Below, one piece after another: positions 33,309 through 41,838 of a DNA stretch of 64,000 bases. Where the stretch lies: assembly GCF_039544165.1 (NCBI RefSeq), contig NZ_BAABLD010000008.1, positions 620,001 through 684,000 of the forward strand. Reading direction: 5' to 3'. Both the position numbers and the translations under genes were made by a program. Source of the DNA: Viridibacterium curvum. GTDB taxonomy: Bacteria; Pseudomonadota; Gammaproteobacteria; Burkholderiales; Rhodocyclaceae. The notes below the pieces were generated by a model. It did no database searches and was not told the origin of the DNA. It worked only from the letters and a program-made list of their open reading frames with translations. Position 1 is the first letter of the stretch, and the number at the start of each line of letters is the position of its first letter.

Positions 33309-35189
33309 ATGAGCCAGTCACACGACAAACAATCGCTCTCCGCCCTCACCCTCGCCGCCCTCGGCGTCGTCTTCGGCGACATCGGCACCAGCCCGCTCTA
33401 CGCGATGAAGGAAGCCTTCGCGCAGACCCACTACCCGCTGCCCGTGATCGCCGACAACGTGCTGGGCATCCTCTCGCTGATGGTGTGGAGCCTGCTCATC
33501 ATCGTGACCTTCAAGTACGTGATGATCGTGCTCCGCGCCGACAACCACGGCGAGGGCGGGGTGGTGGCGCTGATGGCACGCGTGGTCGAGCGCGCGAAAG
33601 ACCGGCCCAGGAAGCGCACCTTCGCCATCTGGGCCGGCCTGTTCGGTGCCTCGCTGTTCTATGGTGACGGCGTCATCACGCCCGCCATCTCGGTGCTGTC
33701 GGCGGTCGAAGGTCTCGAAGTCGCCACGCCCGCGTTCACGCCCTTCGTGCTGCCCATCACCGTTGGCATCCTGATCGGCCTGTTCTGCATGCAAAGCAAG
33801 GGCACGGCCAAGGTCGGCGCTTTCTTCGGCCCCATCGTCTGCGTGTGGTTCGGCGCGCTGGCCCTCGTCGGCATCAGCAACATCGTCGCGCATCCGCAAG
33901 TGCTCGCCGCGCTGTCACCGCACTACGCACTGAGCTTCCTCGCCACGCACCAGACGGTGGGCTTCCTTGCCATGGGTGCCGTGTTCCTCACCGTCACCGG
34001 GGGTGAGGCGCTGTATGCCGACATGGGCCACTTCGGCAAGAAGCCGATCCGCCTCGCCTGGGTCGGCCTCGTGTTGCCCGCGCTGCTGCTCAACTACTTC
34101 GGCCAGGGTGCGCTGCTGATTGCAGACCCCGAGGCTGCCCGCAATCCCTTCTACCTCTCGGTGCCCGAGTGGGGTCTCTACCCCATGGTGGGGCTGGCCA
34201 CGGCCGCCACCGTCATTGCTTCGCAGGCACTCATCACCGGTGCCTTCTCGGTCACGCGCGAACTCATCCAGCTCGGCTACTGCCCGCGCATGAACATCCG
34301 CCACACCTCGGGCTCGCAGATGGGGCAGATCTACATGCCCTTCGTGAACTGGACGCTGCTGATCCTCGTGATCCTCGTCGTGCTGGGGTTCAAGAGCTCT
34401 TCGGCGCTGGCCGCCGCCTACGGCATCGCCGTCACGCTGACCATGCTGGTCACGACCATCCTCGCCTTCTCGGTCGCACGTCGTGACTGGCACTGGCACA
34501 ACCTGCTGGCGCTGGCCGTGTTCGGCCCGCTGCTCGTCATCGAGCTGGTCTTCCTGGCCGCCAATGCGACCAAGATCGCCGATGGCGGCTGGTTCCCGCT
34601 GGTGTTCGGCGGCATCATCTTCCTGCTGCTCACCACCTGGCGCAGCGGTCGCGAACAGCTCAGCCTGCGCATGGCTACCGACAGCGTGCCGCTGGTGCCC
34701 TTCGTACAGAGCCTGCAACACGAGACCGTGCTGCGCGCCGACCACACAGCCGTGTTCCTCAACCCGCGCCCTGAGCAGGTGCCCAACGCCCTGCTGCACA
34801 ACCTCAAACACAACCGGGTCGTGCACGACAAGATGATCTTCCTGACCGTCAGCTTCCTGCCCGTGCCGCGGGTGGAAATGTCGCAACGCGTGCTCGTCGA
34901 ACGCATCTGCCACAACGCGCACCGCGTAAAAGTCTTCTTCGGCTTCATGGAGACGCCGGACATTCCCGCCGCGCTGGAATGGGCCGAAGAACAGGGCCTG
35001 GAGGTCGATGCCGCCAGCGTCTCCTGGTTCATCAGCCGCGAGACGCTGCTGCCCACGCCGGGCGAGGGCATGCCAGTGTGGCGCGAACGCATCTTCGAGC
35101 TGATGTTCCGCAACGCCACGCCGGCCACGCGCTTCTTCCAGCTGCCGCCGGGACGAGTGGTCGAGCTGGGTAGCCAGATCGCCATTTAG
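33309..35189 (+). CDS. kup: Kup-family potassium uptake protein
   Basis: 626-aa inner-membrane K+/H+ symporter of the KUP/HAK/KT family with about 12 helices. Signature segments include ALGVVFGDIGTSPLYAMKEA at the N-terminus, RADNHGEGGVVALMA, SLFYGDGVITPAISVLSAVE, GGEALYADMGHFGK and SGSQMGQIYMP, plus the cytosolic C-terminal domain (VPNALLHNLKHNRVVHDKMI). The start at 33309 matches E. coli Kup; the frame stays open far upstream, overlapping kdpE, but without homology. Located 211 bp after the kdpDE-like pair. Confidence 0.95.
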   Translation: MSQSHDKQSLSALTLAALGVVFGDIGTSPLYAMKEAFAQTHYPLPVIADNVLGILSLMVWSLLIIVTFKYVMIVLRADNHGEGGVVALMARVVERAKDRPRKRTFAIWAGLFGASLFYGDGVITPAISVLSAVEGLEVATPAFTPFVLPITVGILIGLFCMQSKGTAKVGAFFGPIVCVWFGALALVGISNIVAHPQVLAALSPHYALSFLATHQTVGFLAMGAVFLTVTGGEALYADMGHFGKKPIRLAWVGLVLPALLLNYFGQGALLIADPEAARNPFYLSVPEWGLYPMVGLATAATVIASQALITGAFSVTRELIQLGYCPRMNIRHTSGSQMGQIYMPFVNWTLLILVILVVLGFKSSSALAAAYGIAVTLTMLVTTILAFSVARRDWHWHNLLALAVFGPLLVIELVFLAANATKIADGGWFPLVFGGIIFLLLTTWRSGREQLSLRMATDSVPLVPFVQSLQHETVLRADHTAVFLNPRPEQVPNALLHNLKHNRVVHDKMIFLTVSFLPVPRVEMSQRVLVERICHNAHRVKVFFGFMETPDIPAALEWAEEQGLEVDAASVSWFISRETLLPTPGEGMPVWRERIFELMFRNATPATRFFQLPPGRVVELGSQIAI

Positions 35190-35287
35190 GGCGGTGCGAG
35201 CGGCAGCGCTGCCCGTCAGTCGGGCCTGAGATAGTCGCCCCGCAGCGGCCGAGGCATACTGCGAGGCCGAACGCAGGTCTGTCTCCC

Positions 35288-36541
35288 ATGCTGCACCGTT
35301 GTTGCTCACTGCTGCCCGCCTTGCTCCTTGCCGCCAGCCTGCTCACCGGCTGCGGCATGTTTGGCGAAACCCAGCCCGACAAACCGGCTGCACCCGTCGC
35401 CGCATCGAGCAGCAGCAGCGCAAAATCCAGCACACACGCACGCCCTGCCGCCCCGCGCAGCAGCAGCTCGTCGAGCGCACCACCGCCGCTGCCTGCCACC
35501 TACGACCTGCCGCAAGCCATTACCGCCTTCAAGCGCCTGGTGCCCGCACGCGTCACCGATGCGTCGGACTGGGCCAACGATGTGGGCATCGCCATGGGCG
35601 CGCTGCGTATCCCGCTGACGCCTGACAACGTCTGCGCCGTCGTGGCCACCATCGAGCAGGAATCGAGCTTCTCCACCGACCCCGAAGTGCCCAACCTGCC
35701 AGCCCTCGTCAAACGCGAGATCGAGGTGCGCCGCAACCGCTACAGCATCCCCGAAGTAATCGTCGAAAAAGGCCTGCAACAGAAGAGCCGTGATGGCCGC
35801 AGCTGGGGTGCGCGCATCGAGGCCCTGCGTACCGAATCCGACGTCAGCCTGCTCTACGAAGAAGTCAGCTCGCTGCTGCCCGACATCGCCCGCAAATACC
35901 AACCCGAGAACCCCGTACACACGGCCGGTGCGATGCAGGTGAACGTGGCCTTCGCCGAAGAGCACGCCAAGCAGAAGCCCTACCCCTGGGGCCGCATCGC
36001 CTCGGTGCGCCGTGAAACCTTCACGCGGCGCGGCGGCCTCTACTTCGGCGTGGCCCTGCTGCTCGACTACAAGGTCGCCTACGATCACCCGCGCTACCGC
36101 TTCGCCGACTACAACGCAGGCCGCTTCGCAAGCCGCAACGCGGCCTTCCAGCAAGCCCTGTCACGCATCAGCGGGCAGGCACTCGCACTCGATGGCGACC
36201 TGCTGATCTACGAAGGCATCAACCGCCCCTCGCCGACCCCCAGCAACACGCAGAAGGTGCTCGAAAGCCTGTCCGCCTCACTCGGTGTACCGCGCGCCGA
36301 CGTGCGCCGCGAGTTGCTGTCAGAGAAGTCGGAGGCCTTCGAAAAGACACGCCTGTGGCAACGCGTCTTCCTGATGGCCGACGCCGCTGCGAAGCAGACG
36401 CTGCCACGCTTCATCCTGCCGCAGATCGCCGTGCAGAGCCCCAAGTTCAAGCGCACGCTGACCACCACCGGCTACGCCGCTTCGGTGGAACAGCGCTGGA
36501 ACACCTGCATGGCCCGCCAGCGCGCCAACCACGGGCTCTGA
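35288..36541 (+). CDS. DUF1615-family lipoprotein, lysozyme-like
   Basis: 417-aa lipoprotein: signal MLHRCCSLLPALLLAASLLT ending GCGM, with acylated Cys22. A poly-Ser/Pro/Ala linker (~40-70) precedes the DUF1615 domain (~75-415). CAVVATIEQESSFSTDPEVP contains a lytic-transglycosylase-like catalytic Glu context (EQESSF). Later PVHTAGAMQVNVAFAEEHA and RFADYNAGRFASRNAAFQ echo the goose-lysozyme GxMQ and YNAG motifs. It is therefore probably a peptidoglycan lytic enzyme anchored to the outer membrane; catalysis is inferred. No clear ribosome-binding site precedes the ATG. Confidence 0.85.
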   Translation: MLHRCCSLLPALLLAASLLTGCGMFGETQPDKPAAPVAASSSSSAKSSTHARPAAPRSSSSSSAPPPLPATYDLPQAITAFKRLVPARVTDASDWANDVGIAMGALRIPLTPDNVCAVVATIEQESSFSTDPEVPNLPALVKREIEVRRNRYSIPEVIVEKGLQQKSRDGRSWGARIEALRTESDVSLLYEEVSSLLPDIARKYQPENPVHTAGAMQVNVAFAEEHAKQKPYPWGRIASVRRETFTRRGGLYFGVALLLDYKVAYDHPRYRFADYNAGRFASRNAAFQQALSRISGQALALDGDLLIYEGINRPSPTPSNTQKVLESLSASLGVPRADVRRELLSEKSEAFEKTRLWQRVFLMADAAAKQTLPRFILPQIAVQSPKFKRTLTTTGYAASVEQRWNTCMARQRANHGL

Positions 36542-36622
36542 AGCCGGCGCAGACCGCACAGGCCGATCTGCACTTCAGCAAACGCCGACTCGTCGCCCTG
36601 TATCGCGGCCGGATCGAACCCG

Positions 36623-36651
36623 CTTGAAATCCAGCCTCGATCACCTCACCT
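36623..36651 (+). promoter_or_regulatory. Probable sigma-32 (heat-shock) promoter of htpX
   Basis: A perfect -35 CTTGAAA (36623-36629), 14-bp spacer, then CCTCACCT (36644-36651) resembling the sigma-32 -10 consensus CCCCATnT. It lies about 75 bp upstream of the htpX ATG. A GCGCG/GCGCG hairpin followed by TTTTTCC lies in the leader near 36690-36710. htpX is a heat-shock gene in E. coli, which agrees. Confidence 0.55.
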
Positions 36652-36725
36652 GAAGGGAACCCGCGCGGCATCGCACTGTCTCTAGCAGTGCGCGCAGAAG
36701 CGCGTTTTTCCTGAAGGAAACTGCA

Positions 36726-37574
36726 ATGTTCAACTGGTTCAAGACCACCCTGCTGATGGCCGCCATCATGGCCCTGTTCGGCGTGATCGGTGCCATGATC
36801 GGCGGCAAGACCGGCATGCTGCTGGCGCTCGTCTTCGGCGGCGCGATGAACTTCTTCTCGTACTGGTTCTCCGACAAGATGGTGCTGCGCATGTACAACG
36901 CACAGGAGGTCGACGAGACGAGCTCGCCCTACCTCTACAACATGGTGCGCGAACTGGCACGCCGGGCCGAGCTGCCCATGCCCAAGGTCTACATCATCAA
37001 CGAGCAGCAGCCGAACGCCTTCGCGACGGGCCGCAACCCGCAGAACGCCGCCGTCGCAGCCACCACGGGCATCATCCAGATGCTGTCGGAACGCGAGCTG
37101 CGCGGCGTGATGGCGCACGAACTCGCGCACGTGAAACACCGCGACATCCTCATCTCGACGATTTCGGCGACCATGGCTGGCGCCATATCGGCGCTCGCCA
37201 ACTTCGCCATGTTCTTCGGCGGTCGCGACGAGGAAGGTCGCCCGGTCAACCCGCTCGCCGGCATTCTCGTGGCAATCCTCGCCCCGCTCGCCGCCAGCCT
37301 GATCCAGATGGCCATCTCGCGCGCCCGTGAGTTCGAAGCCGACCGTGGCGGCGCCGAAATCAGCGGCGACCCGATGGCCCTCGCGCGCGCGCTGGAGAAG
37401 ATCCACGCTTACGCCAGAGGCATCCCGATGTACACGGCAGAGGCCCACCCTGAAACCGCGCAGATGATGATCATGAACCCGCTGTCGGGCGGCGGCCTTG
37501 CGGGCCTCTTTTCGACCCACCCGCGAACCGAGGAGCGTGTCGCACGTCTGGTGGCGATGGCGCAAGGCGGTTGA
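36726..37574 (+). CDS. htpX: Membrane zinc protease HtpX
   Basis: 282-aa M48-family inner-membrane protease that degrades misfolded membrane proteins. Two N-terminal helices, then NEQQPNAFATGRNPQNAAVA and the zinc motif HELAH at residues 131-135. Two more helices follow, then the third ligand Glu in AISRAREFEADRGGAE. The C-terminus carries LFSTHPRTEERVARL. The length is typical of the family. AAGGA lies 8 nt before the ATG. A terminator follows at 37610. Confidence 0.96.
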   Translation: MFNWFKTTLLMAAIMALFGVIGAMIGGKTGMLLALVFGGAMNFFSYWFSDKMVLRMYNAQEVDETSSPYLYNMVRELARRAELPMPKVYIINEQQPNAFATGRNPQNAAVAATTGIIQMLSERELRGVMAHELAHVKHRDILISTISATMAGAISALANFAMFFGGRDEEGRPVNPLAGILVAILAPLAASLIQMAISRAREFEADRGGAEISGDPMALARALEKIHAYARGIPMYTAEAHPETAQMMIMNPLSGGGLAGLFSTHPRTEERVARLVAMAQGG

Positions 37575-37609
37575 GGTTCTCAACGAGGTCTTCTGCTGCA
37601 AGTAACAAT

Positions 37610-37640
37610 GACGCCCACTGCAGAGTGGGCGTCGTGCTTT
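37610..37640 (+). terminator. Terminator of htpX
   Basis: GACGCCCACT/AGTGGGCGTC perfect 10-bp stem (37610-37633) with a GCAG loop, followed by GTGCTTT. The tail is weakly T-rich. Confidence 0.75.
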
Positions 37641-37670
37641 GCGGGACTGGATTCCCGATCATCCGCACCC

Positions 37671-37800
37671 ACCGCAGATCATCGACATTGGTGCGCGTCG
37701 CCCCGGTGAGGATCAGAGATCGTCGAGCGCGTCGAAGACACCATGGGCATGGTTGTCATCAAGCGGGTCGCGTGACGACAGGGTGAGCCCGGGCGTGCGA
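37671..37800 (-). pseudogene. 3'-end fossil of a glycerate 2-kinase gene
   Basis: The minus strand encodes RTPGLTLSSRDPLDDNHAHG, VFDALDDL, then (after a shift of frame near 37715) LILTGATRTNVDDLR. This aligns with the C-terminus of the intact glycerate kinase at 39499-40761 (RAQGLSARALLDDNDAYRFF, ATLDDLIVTGPTRTNVNDLR). Only the last ~45 codons survive, 1.8 kb from the intact gene. Confidence 0.7.
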
Positions 37801-37874
37801 TGATCACAACCCGCAGCATGGGCACGCCGTATCCACGCTGCCAGATACCCGCATTTCTCCGAAACACCTGTTCC

Positions 37875-38267
37875 ATGCCCGATACCCCTCAGCAACAGGA
37901 GTGGCTGGCCCTGCAGAGCCAGTTTGCCGCCCACGAAGTTCATGCCCTGCAGTTACGCATGCTGGCTGTCGCACTTTTCGCAGTGATATCCGGTCTGGGC
38001 TGGCACCTGCGCGTGCTGGGCCTGGCCCTGCTGATGCTGTGGCTGCTGGAAGCCATGCTGCGCACCACGCAAAGCCGACTCGGTCAGCGTTTGCTGCTGC
38101 TTGAAGCGAGCGGCGCGCCCGGCCTGCAACTGCACAGCTGGTGGGCTGCGCAACGCGGTGGTGCTGTGGCGCTCCTCAGCGCTTATGTCTGCGCAGCGCT
38201 GCGCCCCACGGTGGCACTGCCCTATGTGCTCCTGCTGATCGGCACGGCCTGCCTGCGCTTCCTGTAA
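37875..38267 (+). CDS. Small hydrophobic membrane protein, unknown
   Basis: 130 aa. Three to four hydrophobic segments: LRMLAVALFAVISGLGWHLR, VLGLALLMLWLLEAMLR, then GGAVALLSAYVCAALRP and VALPYVLLLIGTACLRFL. The start at 37875 is the first Met giving a compact N-terminus (MPDTPQQQEWLALQSQF); the frame is open further upstream over the kinase fossil. No family recognised. The gap 38268-38378 holds nothing clear. Confidence 0.6.
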   Translation: MPDTPQQQEWLALQSQFAAHEVHALQLRMLAVALFAVISGLGWHLRVLGLALLMLWLLEAMLRTTQSRLGQRLLLLEASGAPGLQLHSWWAAQRGGAVALLSAYVCAALRPTVALPYVLLLIGTACLRFL

Positions 38268-38378
38268 CGCTCAGAGCACCAGCGCCGCGCGGAAATCCTT
38301 GGCGCTGGCACGGGGTGGCTCAGCGCGCATGGTCGCAAGACACGTCCGCCGCCAGGCTCGCTCCGGCGCTTTCCTCAT

Positions 38379-39458
38379 TCATCGCAGCGGAACGATCTCG
38401 ACCCAGTTCGGACCCTTGCCGGTCGGCACGCGCGCGACTTCGGTCAGCCTGCCAGTGGCGGCATCGATGCGATAGCTGGTGAGCGAGTGCGACTTCTGCC
38501 CCACGGCAAGCAGGAACCGGCCATCGGGCGAGATGTTGAAGCCGCGTGGCTGTGTCTCCGTCGGCCAGTGGTCGATGAGGCGCAGCTGTCCGTCCGCCGC
38601 AGCGACCTCGAATCCGGCCAGCGTGTTCGAGCCACGTTCCGATGCGTAGAGGAATCGGCCATCCGGTGTCAGATGCAGATCAGCCGCCGCCGGCTTGCCG
38701 CTGAAGCCGGGCGGCACCACGCTGACTGTCTGCAACAGGCTCGCGCCACCCGTGGCCGCATCGTGGCGCAGCACGTGCAGTCTGCCGTCGAGCTCATCAA
38801 GCAGATAGATCAAGGCATGCCGCGTCGAGAAGACGAAGTGACGCGGGCCCGACTGCGCCGGCAGCTGCAGCGCCACCACCGGCTCGCCCTGCAGACGCCC
38901 CGTCGCAGCATCGACATCCAGGCGGATCAGCTGATCCGCGCCCAGCACGCTGGCATACACGAAGCGTCCATCCGGTGAGCTGCTCACCTGGTGCGCCATC
39001 GGCCCGGTCGGCACGATCTGGCTCGGCGCCTGGGGTACGCCGTCCTTGTCTAACGGGTTGACGCTGAGCTTGTTGCCGCCGTACGAAGCAGAGAGGATCA
39101 GCTTGTTGCCGCGATCCAGCGCGATATTGGCCATGCTGTCGGCCAGGGGCGCAGCGCCGAGCTCATGCAGCGTGCCATCGCGATTGTCGATACGCAGCGC
39201 CACCACGCTATAGGGCTTTGAGCGTATTGCCGCATACAGTCGCTGACGGTCTGCCGACACCGCCATCGGCATCACCGTGCCACCCACGGCACGCGTTTGC
39301 ACAGGCTGCAGCGTTCCCTGCGCGGTGTCGAGCCGGAACACCGAGATGTCCTGACTCTCTGCATTCGAGACGTACACCATGGTGGGTGTGGCACACGCAG
39401 ACAGCAGCACCATCATCAGTGCAGCGGTGCCGGTACGGAAAAATCCTGTTGCTGACAT
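38379..39458 (-). CDS. Lactonase-family seven-bladed beta-propeller lipoprotein
   Basis: 359 aa. Lipoprotein signal (MSATGFFRTGTAALMMVLLS ending ACAT) and repeated propeller blades with the SPDGRF(V/L)YAS and ISPDGRFLLAV motifs of the 6-phosphogluconolactonase (Pgl/YbhE) family. The export signal argues against the cytosolic pentose pathway role. It is last in a long minus-strand run of aldarate catabolism genes, 40 bp after the glycerate kinase. It may therefore open a sugar-acid lactone such as galactaro- or glucarolactone in the periplasm. That substrate is inference. Confidence 0.8.
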   Translation of the reverse strand: MSATGFFRTGTAALMMVLLSACATPTMVYVSNAESQDISVFRLDTAQGTLQPVQTRAVGGTVMPMAVSADRQRLYAAIRSKPYSVVALRIDNRDGTLHELGAAPLADSMANIALDRGNKLILSASYGGNKLSVNPLDKDGVPQAPSQIVPTGPMAHQVSSSPDGRFVYASVLGADQLIRLDVDAATGRLQGEPVVALQLPAQSGPRHFVFSTRHALIYLLDELDGRLHVLRHDAATGGASLLQTVSVVPPGFSGKPAAADLHLTPDGRFLYASERGSNTLAGFEVAAADGQLRLIDHWPTETQPRGFNISPDGRFLLAVGQKSHSLTSYRIDAATGRLTEVARVPTGKGPNWVEIVPLR

Positions 39459-39498
39459 CGGGGCTCCCTTCTCTCTGGATGCGGCATGTAGTTATCGG

Positions 39499-40761
39499 TC
39501 AGACAATCAGCAGCAAACGCAGATCGTTGACATTGGTACGCGTCGGCCCGGTGACAATGAGGTCATCGAGCGTCGCAAAGAAACGATAGGCATCGTTGTC
39601 ATCGAGCAGCGCGCGCGCTGACAGTCCCTGCGCGCGCGACCGAGCCAGCGTGTCAGGCGCCATGCGGCAGCCCGCGTTGTCCTCGCTGCCATCAATGCCA
39701 TCGGTATCGATGGCCAGGGCATACACTCCGGGCTCGGCCTCCAGCGCGCAGACCAGCGACAGGAGGAACTCCGCATTGCGTCCACCACGCCCCCTGCCGC
39801 GCACCGTCACGCTGGTCTCGCCGCCCGAAATCAGCACGCAGGGCGGTGCCAGAGGCTGACCGTGACGGCGCACCTGCCTGGCCATGCCCGCGTGCATGCG
39901 CGCCACCTCGCGCGCTTCGCCCTCGATGGCGTTGCCGAGAATCAAGGGCGTCACCCCTGCCTGCAACGCCACCGCTGCGGCGGCTTCCAGTGCGTCCTGC
40001 GCCGTGGCCACCACTTGACAGGCATGGCCGACAAAACGGGGGTCGTCAGGCTTGGGCGTTTCCCCCAGACCACTTTCGAGCAGCGCACGCGCCGCCGCAG
40101 GGATGTCGATGGCGTAGCGCTGCAGTATGCTCAGCGCCTCGGCACACGTCGTGGCATCGGGCAGGGTGGGGCCGGAGGCCACCACCGACGGATCATCACC
40201 CGGCACGTCCGACAGCACCAGCGTCACGACCCTGGCGGGTGCACAGGCCACGCCCAGGCGCCCTCCCTTGATGGCCGACAGATGTTTGCGCACGCAGTTG
40301 AGTTCGGCAATCGATGCGCCAGAACGTAGCAACGCACGATTGATGGCCTGCTTGTCCGCCAGCGTGATGCCCTCGGCCGGCAAACCCAGCAAGGCCGACC
40401 CGCCACCCGAAATCAGGCACAGCACCATGTCATCCGGCCCCAGCCCCTGCACTGCCTGCAGAATGCGTGCCGCTGCCGCCATGCCCGCCTCGTCGGGTAC
40501 CGGGTGCGCGGCTTCGATGACCTCGATCCGCTCGCACGGCAGGCTGTGGCCATAACGCGTCACGACAATTCCCGTGAGCGGCCCGCTCCAGTGCTGCTCG
40601 ACCACCGCCGCCATCTCGGCCGCCGCCTTGCCGGCCCCCACCACAACCGTGCGCCCACGCGGCGGTGGCGGCAGGAACGGTGGCAGGCAACGCGCTGGCG
40701 CCACGGCGTCGATGGCGCGCATGGCCATGTCGTGTAACAGCGTTTGCGGATGGAAGGACAT
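39499..40761 (-). CDS. ttuD: Glycerate 2-kinase (GckA/TtuD, MOFRL family)
   Basis: 420-aa enzyme phosphorylating D-glycerate to 2-phosphoglycerate with ATP. Family motifs: VVVGAGKAAAEM near residue 45, DMVLCLISGGGSALL, GGRLGVACAPARVVTLVLSD-type text with DVPGDDPS, LISGGETSVTVRGRGRGGRN, and the C-terminal MOFRL segment (ALAIDTDGIDGSEDNAGC). AAGGGGG precedes the ATG at 40761. It follows garR by 22 bp and completes the route from tartronate semialdehyde to central metabolism. A fossil of its 3' end lies at 37671-37800. Confidence 0.93.
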   Translation of the reverse strand: MSFHPQTLLHDMAMRAIDAVAPARCLPPFLPPPPRGRTVVVGAGKAAAEMAAVVEQHWSGPLTGIVVTRYGHSLPCERIEVIEAAHPVPDEAGMAAAARILQAVQGLGPDDMVLCLISGGGSALLGLPAEGITLADKQAINRALLRSGASIAELNCVRKHLSAIKGGRLGVACAPARVVTLVLSDVPGDDPSVVASGPTLPDATTCAEALSILQRYAIDIPAAARALLESGLGETPKPDDPRFVGHACQVVATAQDALEAAAAVALQAGVTPLILGNAIEGEAREVARMHAGMARQVRRHGQPLAPPCVLISGGETSVTVRGRGRGGRNAEFLLSLVCALEAEPGVYALAIDTDGIDGSEDNAGCRMAPDTLARSRAQGLSARALLDDNDAYRFFATLDDLIVTGPTRTNVNDLRLLLIV

Positions 40762-40783
40762 GATGGTTCCCCCTTGGAATGGG

Positions 40784-41674
40784 TCAGGCACCCGTGCCGA
40801 TCTCGAAATCGGCGAGGCGCTCCAGCGCACGCACCATGCCGGAGTGATCCCATTGCGAACCGCCCTGCGCGGCGCAGCTGTTGAACAGCTCCTGAGCCGT
40901 CGCGGTGTTGGGCAGGGACACGCCGACCGCGCGTGCGGTCGACAACGCGAGGTTGAGATCCTTCTGGTGCAGTTCGATGCGGAAGCCCGGATTGAAGGTG
41001 CGCTTGATCATGCGTTCGCCATGCACTTCGAGCACGCGCGAGTTGGCAAAGCCCCCCATCAGGGCCTGGCGCACACGCGCCGGATCGGCGCCGGCCTTTG
41101 CCGCCAGCAACAGGGCTTCACTGACCGCTTCAATGTTGAGCGCCACGATGATCTGGTTGGCCACCTTGGTGATCTGCCCGTCGCCGACGCCGCCGACGAG
41201 GGTGATGTTCTTGCCCATCTTCTCGAACAGCGGCTTGACGCGTTCGAACACGGCTTCGTCGCCGCCGCACATGATGGTCAGCGTGGCGGCCTTGGCACCC
41301 ACTTCACCACCCGACACCGGCGCGTCGATGTAGTGCGCACCGAGCGCTGCGATTTTCGCGGCGAACTCCTTGGTGGCTACGGGCGAGATCGAACTCATGT
41401 CGATGACGACCTTGCCCGCCGTGATGGCCGATGCCACGCCGTTGGCACCAAACAGCACCTCTTCGACGTGCGGCGTGTCGGGCACCATGGTGATGATGAT
41501 GTCGGCGTTGCGCGCCACTTCGGCAGCGCTCGCGCAGACCGTGCCGCCCGCCTGCGTCAGCTCGCCCGGCACGCCGCTGCGGCTGTGCAGGTAAAGCGTG
41601 TGACCGGCAGCGATGAGGTGACCCGCCATGGGTGCGCCCATGATGCCGAGGCCGATGAATCCGATTTTCTGCAT
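40784..41674 (-). CDS. garR: 2-hydroxy-3-oxopropionate (tartronate semialdehyde) reductase
   Basis: 296-aa NAD(P)H-dependent beta-hydroxyacid dehydrogenase reducing tartronate semialdehyde to D-glycerate. The Rossmann motif GFIGLGIMGAPMAGHL is at residues 5-20. The substrate-binding loop is DAPVSGGEVGAK and the catalytic Lys is in GDGQITKVANQIIVALNIEA. Length and motifs match GarR/GlxR. It lies between garL-type and glycerate kinase genes. Members of this family are hard to separate by sequence, but the context supports GarR. Confidence 0.92.
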   Translation of the reverse strand: MQKIGFIGLGIMGAPMAGHLIAAGHTLYLHSRSGVPGELTQAGGTVCASAAEVARNADIIITMVPDTPHVEEVLFGANGVASAITAGKVVIDMSSISPVATKEFAAKIAALGAHYIDAPVSGGEVGAKAATLTIMCGGDEAVFERVKPLFEKMGKNITLVGGVGDGQITKVANQIIVALNIEAVSEALLLAAKAGADPARVRQALMGGFANSRVLEVHGERMIKRTFNPGFRIELHQKDLNLALSTARAVGVSLPNTATAQELFNSCAAQGGSQWDHSGMVRALERLADFEIGTGA

Positions 41675-41705
41675 GTGATGCTCCTGACTGAGTGTTCTGG
41701 TGGTT

Positions 41706-41818
41706 CGCCCTCTCCCGGCCTTCGGCCACCCTCTCCCGCAAGCGGGCGAGGGAACCGTACAGCTGCCCCTCTTCCGTAGAACGGGAGAGGGTGGCGCGTC
41801 AGCGCCGGGAGAGGGCGG
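41706..41818. repeat. Large inverted repeat between garL- and garR-type genes
   Basis: GCCCTCTCCCGGC...CCACCCTCTCCCG on the left pairs with CGGGAGAGGGTGG...GCCGGGAGAGGGC on the right, with a smaller internal palindrome (CTCTCCCGCAAGCGGGCGAG). It would form a long RNA hairpin inside the operon transcript and could tune expression or stability. It resembles the intergenic modules at 46533, 50812, 62818 and 63530. Confidence 0.7.
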
Positions 41819-41838
41819 GTTTTCTGGTCATGGGCAAA

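Noticed and set aside
38268..38378. A possible fossil gene tail on the minus strand (SAKDFRAALVL then stop)
   Set aside because: Too short and without a match to any intact gene in the window; chance cannot be excluded.
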